From the NCBI GenBank assembly GCA_963850525.1, contig CAWKLQ010000001.1, positions 620,001-684,000 of the forward strand: a DNA stretch of 64,000 bases. The letters are read 5' to 3'. Position numbers and translations under genes: made by a program. This DNA is from JAEMQF01 sp963850525 (lineage in GTDB: Bacteria; Pseudomonadota; Gammaproteobacteria; Burkholderiales; Burkholderiaceae_C). The notes below the pieces were generated by a model, which worked only from the letters and a program-made list of their open reading frames with translations, was not told the DNA's origin and searched no databases. Every line of letters starts with the position of its first letter. The stretch's first letter is position 1. This document shows positions 33,517 through 40,997 of this stretch, piece by piece.

Positions 33517-34941
33517 TCATCGCTTGCCTTGCGGCCGCGTCGATTGCACGACACGGTCGATGATCATGGCGCACAGCGCAATCGCGATTCCAGCCAGGAT
33601 GCCCTTGCCGGGCTCGACGTTTTGCAGGGCAAACAGCACGTCGTAGCCGAGCCCACCGGCACCGATCAGCGCGGCCACGACGGACATCGACAAACTCAGC
33701 AGGATCGTCTGGTTGACGCCGGTCATGATGGACGGAACCGCCAGCGGCAGTTCGACTTTCCACAGCAGTTGGCGCGCGGTCGCCCCATAGGCGGTCGCCG
33801 CCTCACGCACCGACTCCGGAACCTGATTGATGCCGAGCACCGTCAGGCGGATCATGGGCGGCATCGAGAAGATCACGGTGGCGAGCACGGCCGGCGGCTT
33901 GCCGATCGAAAAGAAGGCAATCGCCGGAATCAGGTAGACGAAGCTCGGCAGGGTCTGCATCACATCGAGGATCGGCCGGACGATGCGGTACGCCGCCGCG
34001 TGTTTTGCGCACCACACGCCGATCGGCAGGCCGACGACGATGGAGATGAAGGTGGCCGCCGACACCAGAGCCAGCGTCGACATCGCCTGGCTCCAATAAC
34101 CGAACAACGCCAAGTAGGACAGTGCGCTGGCCATGAACAGCAACACCGGGCGCCCACCCGTGCGCCAGGCGATGAGACACAGCAGCAACGCCATCACGAA
34201 CCAAGGCGTGCCGACGAAAACATACGACAGCTGCGCCAGCACGGAACGCACCGTCCAGGTAATGGCGTCGAACAGCCACGCGAGGTTCACGGTGAGCCAT
34301 GTGATCGCCTGGTTGATGCTCTGCGCCGCCGCATTGCCGAGCAACGTTCCGAGCGGAAAGTCTCCGATCAACAGGCAGTTCAACTGTTCGCGCGGGCTCA
34401 TCGCCTGCGTGCCTGCCAGGGCATCCCACAGCTTGCGGCAGTCGCGCGCGCTCGGCGCCGTCTGCGTGGCGCGGTAGATCATGAGTGGAACGACGAGCAA
34501 GATGAGCATCACGGCGCGAGGAATGCGCGCCGCATCCCACCCGGAAAGCACGGCGCGGTCGGTGCGCCAGCGGTTGTACTGCCGATAGTAGAAACGGTCC
34601 GCCAGGCTGCCCGCGAGCAGCCGGCCGGCGCTTGCGAGCAGGAGCGCCGCACCGGCCAGCCACAGCGCCGGCCCGGATGCCACAGCCGCGGCTGCGCCGA
34701 GCATCAACGCCAATGTGTCTGTCGCGAGCACCAACCAAAAGAGCGGCCACACGCCGCGCCCCGCGGCCCACAGAGGGCCGGCGAGTGCCGCGGCCGGGTT
34801 CAGGTGCGTGATCGGCAGCCCGGCACCCCTCGCTCGCGCGAACACGGGCCCATAGTGCGTGGCGGCCGGCCCGACGAACTGTTCGACGAGCGTGGACTCG
34901 GGCTCCGCGCCGGTCAGTGGTGCAACGTGCGCGGAGGTCAT
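33517..34941 (-). CDS. proW: betaine-type ABC transporter permease with an N-terminal DUF2628-like extension
   Basis: A 474-residue permease. The C-terminal 200 residues are the ProW/OpuAB core (LPIGVWCAKHA, EAATAYGATARQLLWKVELPLAVPSIMTGVNQ). The first 130 residues (FVGPAATHYGPVFARARGAGLPITHLNP) resemble DUF2628, a small membrane domain; it adds two to three membrane helices. Start ATG 34941 overlaps the ATPase stop (ATGA). Confidence 0.87.
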   Translation of the reverse strand: MTSAHVAPLTGAEPESTLVEQFVGPAATHYGPVFARARGAGLPITHLNPAAALAGPLWAAGRGVWPLFWLVLATDTLALMLGAAAAVASGPALWLAGAALLLASAGRLLAGSLADRFYYRQYNRWRTDRAVLSGWDAARIPRAVMLILLVVPLMIYRATQTAPSARDCRKLWDALAGTQAMSPREQLNCLLIGDFPLGTLLGNAAAQSINQAITWLTVNLAWLFDAITWTVRSVLAQLSYVFVGTPWFVMALLLCLIAWRTGGRPVLLFMASALSYLALFGYWSQAMSTLALVSAATFISIVVGLPIGVWCAKHAAAYRIVRPILDVMQTLPSFVYLIPAIAFFSIGKPPAVLATVIFSMPPMIRLTVLGINQVPESVREAATAYGATARQLLWKVELPLAVPSIMTGVNQTILLSLSMSVVAALIGAGGLGYDVLFALQNVEPGKGILAGIAIALCAMIIDRVVQSTRPQGKR

Positions 34942-35873
34942 GGTCGGCCGCCTTGAATGGCGCGAAGCAGGTCGGTGCGATCGATGAGCCCCACGGCACG
35001 GCCGTCATGCCTGACGACGATGGGTCGATCGGACTCGATCGCCAGATCGATCAGGCCGTTCAGATCGGTCTGCGGGGTGGCACTGGGCGCGCCGGGCGCG
35101 TCGGATGCGCCCGACCCCACGCCGATCGGGCGCATGATCTTCGCGGCCGAGACCAACTTCAGGCGCGAGATTCCCTTCACGAACTCCGCCACGTAGTCGT
35201 CCGACGGCTGGGTCACGATGTCTTCCGGCGTGCCGATCTGGACGATGCGCCCATCGCGCATGATCGCGATCCGGTCGCCCATGCGGATCGCCTCGTCCAG
35301 GTCGTGAGTGATGAACAAGGTAGTCTTGTGCAGCGTCGCCGACAGGCGCAGGAATTCGTCTTGAAGCTGGCGGCGGATGAGCGGGTCGAGCGCTGAAAAC
35401 GGCTCGTCCATCAGCAGCAGCTGCGGGTCCGCAGCGAGCGCACGCGCCAGCCCCACGCGCTGTTGCATGCCGCCCGAGAGTTCGTCGGGAAAGCGGTCGC
35501 CATAACCGGTCAGGCTGACGATGTCGATCATGCGGTCCGCCACCTGGTGGCGTTCGTAGCCGTCGGCGCCGCGCAGCTCCAAGGCGAGCGCCACGTTCTC
35601 GCGCACGGTCATGTGCGGCATCAGCGCCATGTTCTGAAACACCATGCCGATGCCGGCGGCACGCAGGGCACGCAGTGCTTCTGGTCCGAGCGATCCGACA
35701 TCGGTGCCGGCGATCGAGATGTGCCCGGCGGTCGGCTCGATCAAGCGGTTCACGTGACGAACAAGAGTGGACTTGCCCGATCCCGACAGGCCCATGATGC
35801 AAAAGATCTCGCCGCGAGCCACGTCGAAGGACACGTCGGCAACGCCGATGACGCAGCCGAAGCGGCGCAGCAC
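34938..35873 (-). CDS. proV: betaine-type ABC transporter ATP-binding protein (ProV-like), 5' part lost by frameshift
   Basis: The open frame encodes 311 residues with Walker A GLSGSGKST, signature LSGGMQQRVGLARAL, Walker B LLLMDEPFSALDP, an H-loop THDLDEA, and a C-terminal CBS-like domain (230-311). It begins at a GTG (35873) directly after GGAG, too close for good initiation. The expected N-terminus (VALRNVWKIFGDRADDAMRAI...GLGK) is in another frame immediately upstream, separated by a single missing base near 35879. Either the gene is a pseudogene or the sequence lost a base in assembly. Confidence 0.85.
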   Translation of the reverse strand: MLRRFGCVIGVADVSFDVARGEIFCIMGLSGSGKSTLVRHVNRLIEPTAGHISIAGTDVGSLGPEALRALRAAGIGMVFQNMALMPHMTVRENVALALELRGADGYERHQVADRMIDIVSLTGYGDRFPDELSGGMQQRVGLARALAADPQLLLMDEPFSALDPLIRRQLQDEFLRLSATLHKTTLFITHDLDEAIRMGDRIAIMRDGRIVQIGTPEDIVTQPSDDYVAEFVKGISRLKLVSAAKIMRPIGVGSGASDAPGAPSATPQTDLNGLIDLAIESDRPIVVRHDGRAVGLIDRTDLLRAIQGGRP

Positions 35874-36046
35874 CTCCGCTTTCCCAGGCCTTCGCTGTTG
35901 ATGGCGCGCATCGCATCGTCGGCTCGATCACCGAAGATCTTCCAGACATTGCGCAACGCCACCGCGCTGGCAGCGTCACTTTTGGAACCGTTTTCAGAGA
36001 GTTTCAAGGTTAGATTGGCGTCTGATGTACTATGAAACCGATCCAT
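35874..36046 (-). pseudogene. displaced 5' end of the ProV-like gene
   Basis: From ATG 36046 (preceded by GAGG) the minus strand reads MDRFHSTSDAN... and then AVALRNVWKIFGDRADDAMRAI and ...SEGLGK, the conserved N-terminus of quaternary-amine ABC ATPases. After AAG (35881-35879) the frame runs out of homology; the downstream frame continues with AEVLRRFGCVIGV if one G is restored. Together with 34938-35873 it would make a 369-residue ATPase of normal length. Confidence 0.75.
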
Positions 36047-36071
36047 GGCCCTCAAGTTCATTGGGCCACGT

Positions 36072-36089
36072 TTTGGTACCGATTACAAA
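36072..36089. promoter_or_regulatory. LacI-family operator-like site
   Basis: TTTGGTACCGATTACAAA is an imperfect palindrome centred on CG (36080-36081). It matches the generic LacI-type pattern TGTAACCGGTTACA at 11 of 14 core positions. It lies in the divergent gap between the betaine operon and the LacI gene, ahead of both starts. Confidence 0.5.
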
Positions 36090-36117
36090 TGTCTTCGCAC
36101 TATCGTTTTCCCGTCTC

Positions 36118-37170
36118 ATGCGTGCGCCAAGCGCGAATTTGAGCGCTCTCAGCCGACCTGCAGGCGTGCGTGAGGTCGCCGCCGCAGCCGGGGTGTCGGT
36201 GGCGACGGTGTCCCGGGTATTCAACGAGCCCGAGTCGGTCCGCGAAAATTTGCGCAATCGGGTTCGCGATGCGGCGCTGCAGCTCCACTACGTTCCCAAC
36301 GCCGGAGCGCGCGCGCTGTCGTCGCACAAGACACGCCGCATCGGCGCGCTCATTCCGACCATCGACAACTCGATCTTTGCCGCCGTGATGACGTCGCTGC
36401 AACGCCAGCTCGCCGCTGCCGGTTTTGGCCTGCTGATCGGCGTCACCGAGTTCGACGACCGGACCGAACAGTCGGAACTGCGCAGCATGCTCGCCTCGGG
36501 AATCGATGGCCTCGTGCTGACCGGCGCACGCCGGCCGCAGTCAATTTACGACGAGCTGGAGAGCCGGTCCCTGCCGTTCGTGCTGACCAGCATCTACCTG
36601 CCGGAGTCGCGCTACACGAGCGTGGGATACGACAACGTACAGGGCGGTCGGCTGTTGGCGCGCCATCTGGGGCAGCTCGGGCACCGCCGCATCGCCATGA
36701 TTGCCGGGCCCTGCCGGGTCAACGACCGGGCCGAACTGCGCCGCGACGGCGTGCGCCGCGAACTCGAAGCGCGCGGCCTCGAGCTGCCGGAGTCGCGCGT
36801 GATCGAGCGGTCCTTTTCGTTTGCCGACGGGCGCATCGGCCTGCGCCACCTGTTGCGCTCCACGCCCCGACCCACAGCGATCATCTGCGGCAACGACGTG
36901 CTTGCCCTGGGCGCACTGTTCGAAGCGCTGGCGGCGGGCATCAAGGTGCCCGAAGAACTGTCGATCGTCGGCTTCGACGGCCTGGAACTCGGGCAACACA
37001 CGTCGCCGGGCCTGACCACCGTTGACGTGCATTGTGCGGAGATCGGTTCACGCACCGCCGAGGTGATGTTGGCACGCTTGTCCGGCCAGTCTGCTCCGAA
37101 AGCAACGCGCATCGAACTAGATTTGGTTGTGCGAGGTTCGTCGGGCCCCGCGCCCATCGAGCGCGCCTAA
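36118..37170 (+). CDS. LacI-family transcriptional regulator
   Basis: A 350-residue regulator. The HTH is VREVAAAAGVSVATVSRVFN at 17-36, with the hinge RALSSHKTRRIGALIP following; the remaining part is the sugar-binding fold (DNSIFAAV, ICGNDVLALGALFEAL, VGFDGLELGQH). It is divergent from the betaine transporter operon, which it probably controls through the site at 36072-36089. Start ATG 36118; an in-frame extension to 36025 has no good support. LacI regulators usually answer to sugars; a betaine-pathway effector would be unusual. Confidence 0.88.
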   Translation: MRAPSANLSALSRPAGVREVAAAAGVSVATVSRVFNEPESVRENLRNRVRDAALQLHYVPNAGARALSSHKTRRIGALIPTIDNSIFAAVMTSLQRQLAAAGFGLLIGVTEFDDRTEQSELRSMLASGIDGLVLTGARRPQSIYDELESRSLPFVLTSIYLPESRYTSVGYDNVQGGRLLARHLGQLGHRRIAMIAGPCRVNDRAELRRDGVRRELEARGLELPESRVIERSFSFADGRIGLRHLLRSTPRPTAIICGNDVLALGALFEALAAGIKVPEELSIVGFDGLELGQHTSPGLTTVDVHCAEIGSRTAEVMLARLSGQSAPKATRIELDLVVRGSSGPAPIERA

Positions 37171-37179
37171 CGCCGATCG

Positions 37180-37989
37180 TCACTTGCGCGGCCGCCGCTG
37201 AGCTGCGGCGTGAACGACGTGGCCGCCGCCCGAACCGTTGCCGGCCGCACCGGAAAATTCGCTGACGATGCGGCTGCGGTCGGGGCAAAGGTGCGCCGTG
37301 ACGTGCTGCACGGGCCGGGCGTGGCTGTCGTGCAGCAGGCGCGTCAAGCGAAGCAGTGGCGCGCCGAGCTCGACGCGAAGCAGCTTGGCGCGCGTCGGGT
37401 CCGCCAGTTCGGCGCTGACCTCTTGCACGATCTTGCCGAAGCGCAGGCCTTGGTCGAGCAAGATCCGCTCCGTGCTCTGCGTCTTCAGCGCCGCGGGCGG
37501 GAGCTTGCCGCTCAAGGACTCGGGCAGCCAGGTTTCGATGAGCATCAGCGCCAGCGTCCCGGCTTTGCGCAAGCGCAGCGCCTGCACCGCCGGCTCGCCC
37601 TGCGGCAGCTGCAACAACGTCGCAATCGCCGGCGGTGGCGGCAGGTGGCGCACGCTGAGCACTTCGACCTGAGTCGGCGCGCCGCCCGCGACGAGCGCGT
37701 CGAGCGAGCCCAATGCCGCGCCCGCCTGCGCCGGCACATCGACGGCCTGAACGTAAGTGCCCTTGCCGTGCACGCGCTTCACGAAACCCTGGGCTGCGAG
37801 GTCGCCCACCGCCCGACGCACCGTGATGCGCGACACGCCGAACTGGGCACAAAGCGTGGCTTCGTTGGGCAGGGCCGCGCCCGGCGCGAGCGTGCCGCGG
37901 GTGATCTGGTCGCGCAGCAGGAGAAACATCTGGCGGTGCAGCGCGGTGCCGTTGGCGGTCAACACGGGGCTCAAGGCTTGGGCGTTCAC
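37180..37989 (-). CDS. GntR-family transcriptional regulator (HutC/UTRA type)
   Basis: A 269-residue regulator. Winged HTH (about 18-80): LHRQMFLLLRDQITRGTLAPG, then LPNEATLCAQFGVSRITVRRAV and VHGKGTYV; UTRA effector domain (95-240). GTG start at 37989 with AGGAG upstream. It is divergent from the SMP-30 gene. The tail (240-269) is basic and Gly-rich. Confidence 0.9.
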   Translation of the reverse strand: MNAQALSPVLTANGTALHRQMFLLLRDQITRGTLAPGAALPNEATLCAQFGVSRITVRRAVGDLAAQGFVKRVHGKGTYVQAVDVPAQAGAALGSLDALVAGGAPTQVEVLSVRHLPPPPAIATLLQLPQGEPAVQALRLRKAGTLALMLIETWLPESLSGKLPPAALKTQSTERILLDQGLRFGKIVQEVSAELADPTRAKLLRVELGAPLLRLTRLLHDSHARPVQHVTAHLCPDRSRIVSEFSGAAGNGSGGGHVVHAAAQRRPRK

Positions 37990-38042
37990 GGCGCGCTCCT
38001 GTCGTCGCCGTCGCTCTGTGGCGACGCGTCTGTGGTTATAGG

Positions 38043-38065
38043 GTCATGATGACATGTCGCCATGT
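38043..38065. promoter_or_regulatory. two overlapping inverted repeats, candidate GntR operators
   Basis: GTCATGATGAC (38043-38053, arms of 5 around one base) overlaps ACATGTCGCCATGT (38052-38065, arms ACATG/CATGT). The sites lie between the GntR start (37989) and the SMP-30 start (38161). Confidence 0.4.
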
Positions 38066-38160
38066 TAATCACCGCCGCACCTCGGGCGGCCGAACGGCAG
38101 GCGCGTGACCCGCGGGCCGCTACAGTGCGTGCACTTCTGCACACACTCCCCCACACCATC

Positions 38161-39090
38161 ATGAAGATTCGCGAACTCGCCAGCGGCCTGCAATTTCCGG
38201 AAGGGCCGATCGCCATGCGCGACGGCTCCGTCGTGCTCGTCGAAATCGCCCGCGGCACGCTCAGCCGCGTCACGCCCGACGGCCGGGTGCACGTCGTCGC
38301 GCAACTCGGCGGTGGCCCGAACGGCGCAGCCGTCGGCCCGGACGGCGCGGTCTACGTGTGCAACAACGGCGGGTTTGCCTGGCACACCGAAGCCGACGGG
38401 TGCTTTCGCCCGGTCGGTCAGGCGGCCGACTACTCGGGCGGGCGCATCGAGCGCGTCGACCTGAACAGCGGGCGCTTCGAGCGAATTTACGACACCGTGG
38501 AAGGTGTCGCACTGCGTGGCCCGAACGACCTCGTGTTCGACGCGCACGGCGGCTTTTACTTCACCGACCTCGGCAAGACCCGCGCCACCGACATGGACCG
38601 CGGCGGCGTGTTCTACGGCCGCAGCAACGGCAGCGCGGCGAGCGTGATCGCGCGGCCGGTGATGACGGCCAACGGCGTTGCCCTCTCGCCCGACGGCAGA
38701 ACGCTCTACTACGCCGAAACCGAAGGCGCACGCGTCTGGGCCTTCGACATCACCGCGCCCGGCGTCGTGCAGAAGCTTGGCTGGCCCTCGCCGCACGGCG
38801 GGCGTTTGGTCGTCGCCGCGCCGGGCGGCCACTACCAGCGCTTCGACTCGATGGCAGTCGACGCCTTCGGCAACATTTGCGTCGCGACGCTGTTGCACGG
38901 CGGAATCAGCGTCGTCGCGCCCGACGGAAGCAGCACCAGCCACGTACCGCTGCCGGACCGCTACACGACGAACATCTGCTTCGGCGGGATCGACATGCGC
39001 ACCGCCTACATCACGCTGTCAGGTGTGGGCAAGCTGATCGCGATCGACGCTTGGCCGGTGCCGGGCTTGCGCTTGAATCACGAGGCCTGA
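38161..39090 (+). CDS. SMP-30/gluconolactonase family protein
   Basis: A 309-residue six-bladed beta-propeller lactonase. The metal-site Glu is E14 in LQFPEGP, Asn in RGPNDLVFD and Asp in SPDGRTLYY. These enzymes hydrolyse sugar or keto-acid lactones. The ATG is 38161 after a possible ribosome-binding stretch; longer frames begin in the operator region. It is presumably controlled by the GntR regulator. Confidence 0.9.
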   Translation: MKIRELASGLQFPEGPIAMRDGSVVLVEIARGTLSRVTPDGRVHVVAQLGGGPNGAAVGPDGAVYVCNNGGFAWHTEADGCFRPVGQAADYSGGRIERVDLNSGRFERIYDTVEGVALRGPNDLVFDAHGGFYFTDLGKTRATDMDRGGVFYGRSNGSAASVIARPVMTANGVALSPDGRTLYYAETEGARVWAFDITAPGVVQKLGWPSPHGGRLVVAAPGGHYQRFDSMAVDAFGNICVATLLHGGISVVAPDGSSTSHVPLPDRYTTNICFGGIDMRTAYITLSGVGKLIAIDAWPVPGLRLNHEA

Positions 39091-39134
39091 GCCACTGACC
39101 GGGCCAGGCGAGATGGCGAAGGTTTCTGCCAGGC

Positions 39135-39168
39135 GGGCCGAGGCGGCCGGCCCAGCGGAGACTTTTTT
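39135..39168 (+). terminator. hairpin plus T6, possible terminator
   Basis: GGGCCG (39135-39140) and CGGCCC (39148-39153) can pair; T6 follows at 39163-39168 after a 9-nt spacer, longer than usual. It could end the SMP-30 transcript. Confidence 0.35.
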
Positions 39169-39175
39169 GCTCGCG

Positions 39176-39337
39176 CTACGCCTTGCCCGTCTCGGCGTAC
39201 GCCAGGCGGCGCGCCTTGTGCAGTTTCAGGCGTTCTGCAGCGCCGGGGACCGCCAACTTGACGGCACGCTTGGCGCGGTGAACGTTGTCGCGCAGCCGGT
39301 GCAGCATTGCGCGATTCTTTTGTGCCTTGATGGCCAT
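39176..39337 (-). CDS. small basic protein, 53 aa
   Basis: MAIKAQKNRAMLHRL and onward is strongly basic and Ala rich, predicted helical, with no signal peptide. Start ATG 39337 has a perfect AGGAG site, 7 bp upstream. It lies 49 bp downstream of the cysteine dioxygenase-like gene and could end that operon. I do not recognise a family; the longer frame to 39442 has no support. Confidence 0.6.
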   Translation of the reverse strand: MAIKAQKNRAMLHRLRDNVHRAKRAVKLAVPGAAERLKLHKARRLAYAETGKA

Positions 39338-39386
39338 TCGAACTCCTGGAGTGAGGGCGCAGGGTACACGATCGCGAATACCCTGC

Positions 39387-39956
39387 TCAGCTTTCGTTGT
39401 GCGCGACTTCGATGCGCTTGCGCGTTCGAGTCGCCAGGTCATAGGTGTTGAAGCTCGTCATGGTGCGCCCGTAAAGGTGCAGACTGACGGCGCGGCGCCG
39501 CTGTGAAGGTACTCCGGTGACGTGAATGTGGTCCGGATTCGGCACGAAACTCGTCACCGCGCCGCGCCCGAGCAAGACGACGCCGCCGCGTTCCAGGTGA
39601 ATGTCTGCGTCGCTGTTGCGGTCCGGCGAAATCCGCACGTAGCTTCGCTCCTCGAGAACGCCTTCGATCACGCCGACGACGCCCCAGCTGCCGTGGTCGT
39701 GGATCGGCGTCCACTGGCCCGGCAGCCAGACGAGTGCGTAGAGCGAAAGGCTGGCGTCGGGCGCGTCATAAATGAGGTTGCGCGAATAGCCGCTCGGGCT
39801 GCTTCGATAGTGCGCGGGCTGCAGAAACGACGTCGCCTTGTCGATCACGTCCAGCATCAAGGGCGCCAGTGCCAGAACGCAGTCGGCGGGCTCGACCAGG
39901 CGGCGGGTTTGCGCCGCAGCTTGCGTGATGAAGCTTTCGAGGGTGGAGGTGGTCAT
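39387..39956 (-). CDS. cysteine dioxygenase-like cupin
   Basis: A 189-residue thiol dioxygenase. Iron ligands H86 and H88 in PIHDHGSWG and H143/H145 in PDHIHVTG; the SxHxY motif of cysteine dioxygenases is S158, H160, Y162 (VSLHLYG). It would oxidise cysteine (or 3-mercaptopropionate-like thiols) to the sulfinate. It lies 38 bp after pta and the xsc gene, hinting that a thiol-derived sulfinate/sulfonate feeds the same route. ATG 39956. Confidence 0.85.
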   Translation of the reverse strand: MTTSTLESFITQAAAQTRRLVEPADCVLALAPLMLDVIDKATSFLQPAHYRSSPSGYSRNLIYDAPDASLSLYALVWLPGQWTPIHDHGSWGVVGVIEGVLEERSYVRISPDRNSDADIHLERGGVVLLGRGAVTSFVPNPDHIHVTGVPSQRRRAVSLHLYGRTMTSFNTYDLATRTRKRIEVAHNES

Positions 39957-39994
39957 GGTGGAGTCAACAGAAGTTAAAGGCCGCGGCGACCAAG

Positions 39995-40966
39995 TCAATG
40001 CCCGCCGAGCAAATTGCCGTCCGCGGCGAGCACCGCCAAGGCCACCGACGCGACGCGTGAAAGTGCCGAGTCCGCACGCGACGTGAGCACGATGGGCACC
40101 TTGGCGCCGAGCACGAGACCTGCGCAATCGCCGCCGCCGATGTAGACGAAACTCTTGTAGAGCATGTTGCCTGCGTTCAGGTCGGGCATGAGCAACAGGT
40201 CAGCGTCGCCGGGAACGGACCCGCCAATTCCCTTGGCGCGCGCCGCGGCGGCCGAAATCGCGTTGTCAAAGCCGAAGGGGCCTTCGACAATCGCCCCCGG
40301 CCACGCGCCGTCCTTGGCAAGCTGCACGAGCGCCTGCGCGTCAATCGTTGCCGGGATCGCCGGGTTCGCGGTCTCGACGGCGGCGACGATGCCGACCTTG
40401 GGATGCGCCACGCCGAGCCGCTGCAGCAAGCCGATCGCGTTGCTCAGGATGTCGCGCTTGGCCGGCAAGTGCGGCGTGATGTTGACGACGCAATCGGCCA
40501 GCGCAAGCAGTTTGTGCGGGTAGCGCGGCAGGTCGAAGAGGAAGGCGTGGCTGATTCGGGTGCCGCCGCGCAGGCCGGTCGATTTGTGCACCACCGCGCC
40601 CATCAGCTCGTCGGTGTGCAGCGAGCCCTTCATGAGGGCGTGCAGTGCACCGCTGCGCGCCAGCCCCACGGCCTGGCGCGCGGCCTCGCCCGGCGCGTCG
40701 GCGGATGCGTTCGTCGCAACGACCTCGAACGCTCCCAAATCCTGGTTCGCCGCCTGGCCCGCCCGGGCAATCGCATCGCGCGGGCCGATCAGCACCGGGA
40801 CCGCGAGGCCGAGTTCGGCGATTCGCGCCACGGCGTCGATCGCCGCAGCGTCACACGGGTAGACGACGCCGATTCGCGGCCGGCCCTGCCGCACCGAGCG
40901 CGCCTGCGCGCGCGCGATCAATTCGGCGAGCTTGGGGTGTGAACTCGCGCCGAGATCGGTGGACAC
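39995..40966 (-). CDS. pta: phosphate acetyl-/butyryltransferase family (Pta-like)
   Basis: A 323-residue enzyme that moves an acyl group from phosphate to CoA. Family patterns are GLARSGALHALMKGSLHTDELM, STGLRGGTRISHAFLFDLP, and the C-terminal PDLNAGNMLYKSFVYIGGGDCAGLVLGAKVP. Downstream of xsc by 31 bp, so acetyl phosphate from Xsc is the natural substrate, giving acetyl-CoA. Start GTG 40966. Phosphate butyryltransferase is the sequence alternative; context favours acetyl. Confidence 0.87.
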   Translation of the reverse strand: MSTDLGASSHPKLAELIARAQARSVRQGRPRIGVVYPCDAAAIDAVARIAELGLAVPVLIGPRDAIARAGQAANQDLGAFEVVATNASADAPGEAARQAVGLARSGALHALMKGSLHTDELMGAVVHKSTGLRGGTRISHAFLFDLPRYPHKLLALADCVVNITPHLPAKRDILSNAIGLLQRLGVAHPKVGIVAAVETANPAIPATIDAQALVQLAKDGAWPGAIVEGPFGFDNAISAAAARAKGIGGSVPGDADLLLMPDLNAGNMLYKSFVYIGGGDCAGLVLGAKVPIVLTSRADSALSRVASVALAVLAADGNLLGGH

Positions 40967-40997
40967 GTGGGCGCTGCGCTCTCAGCGTCTTGTGCGG

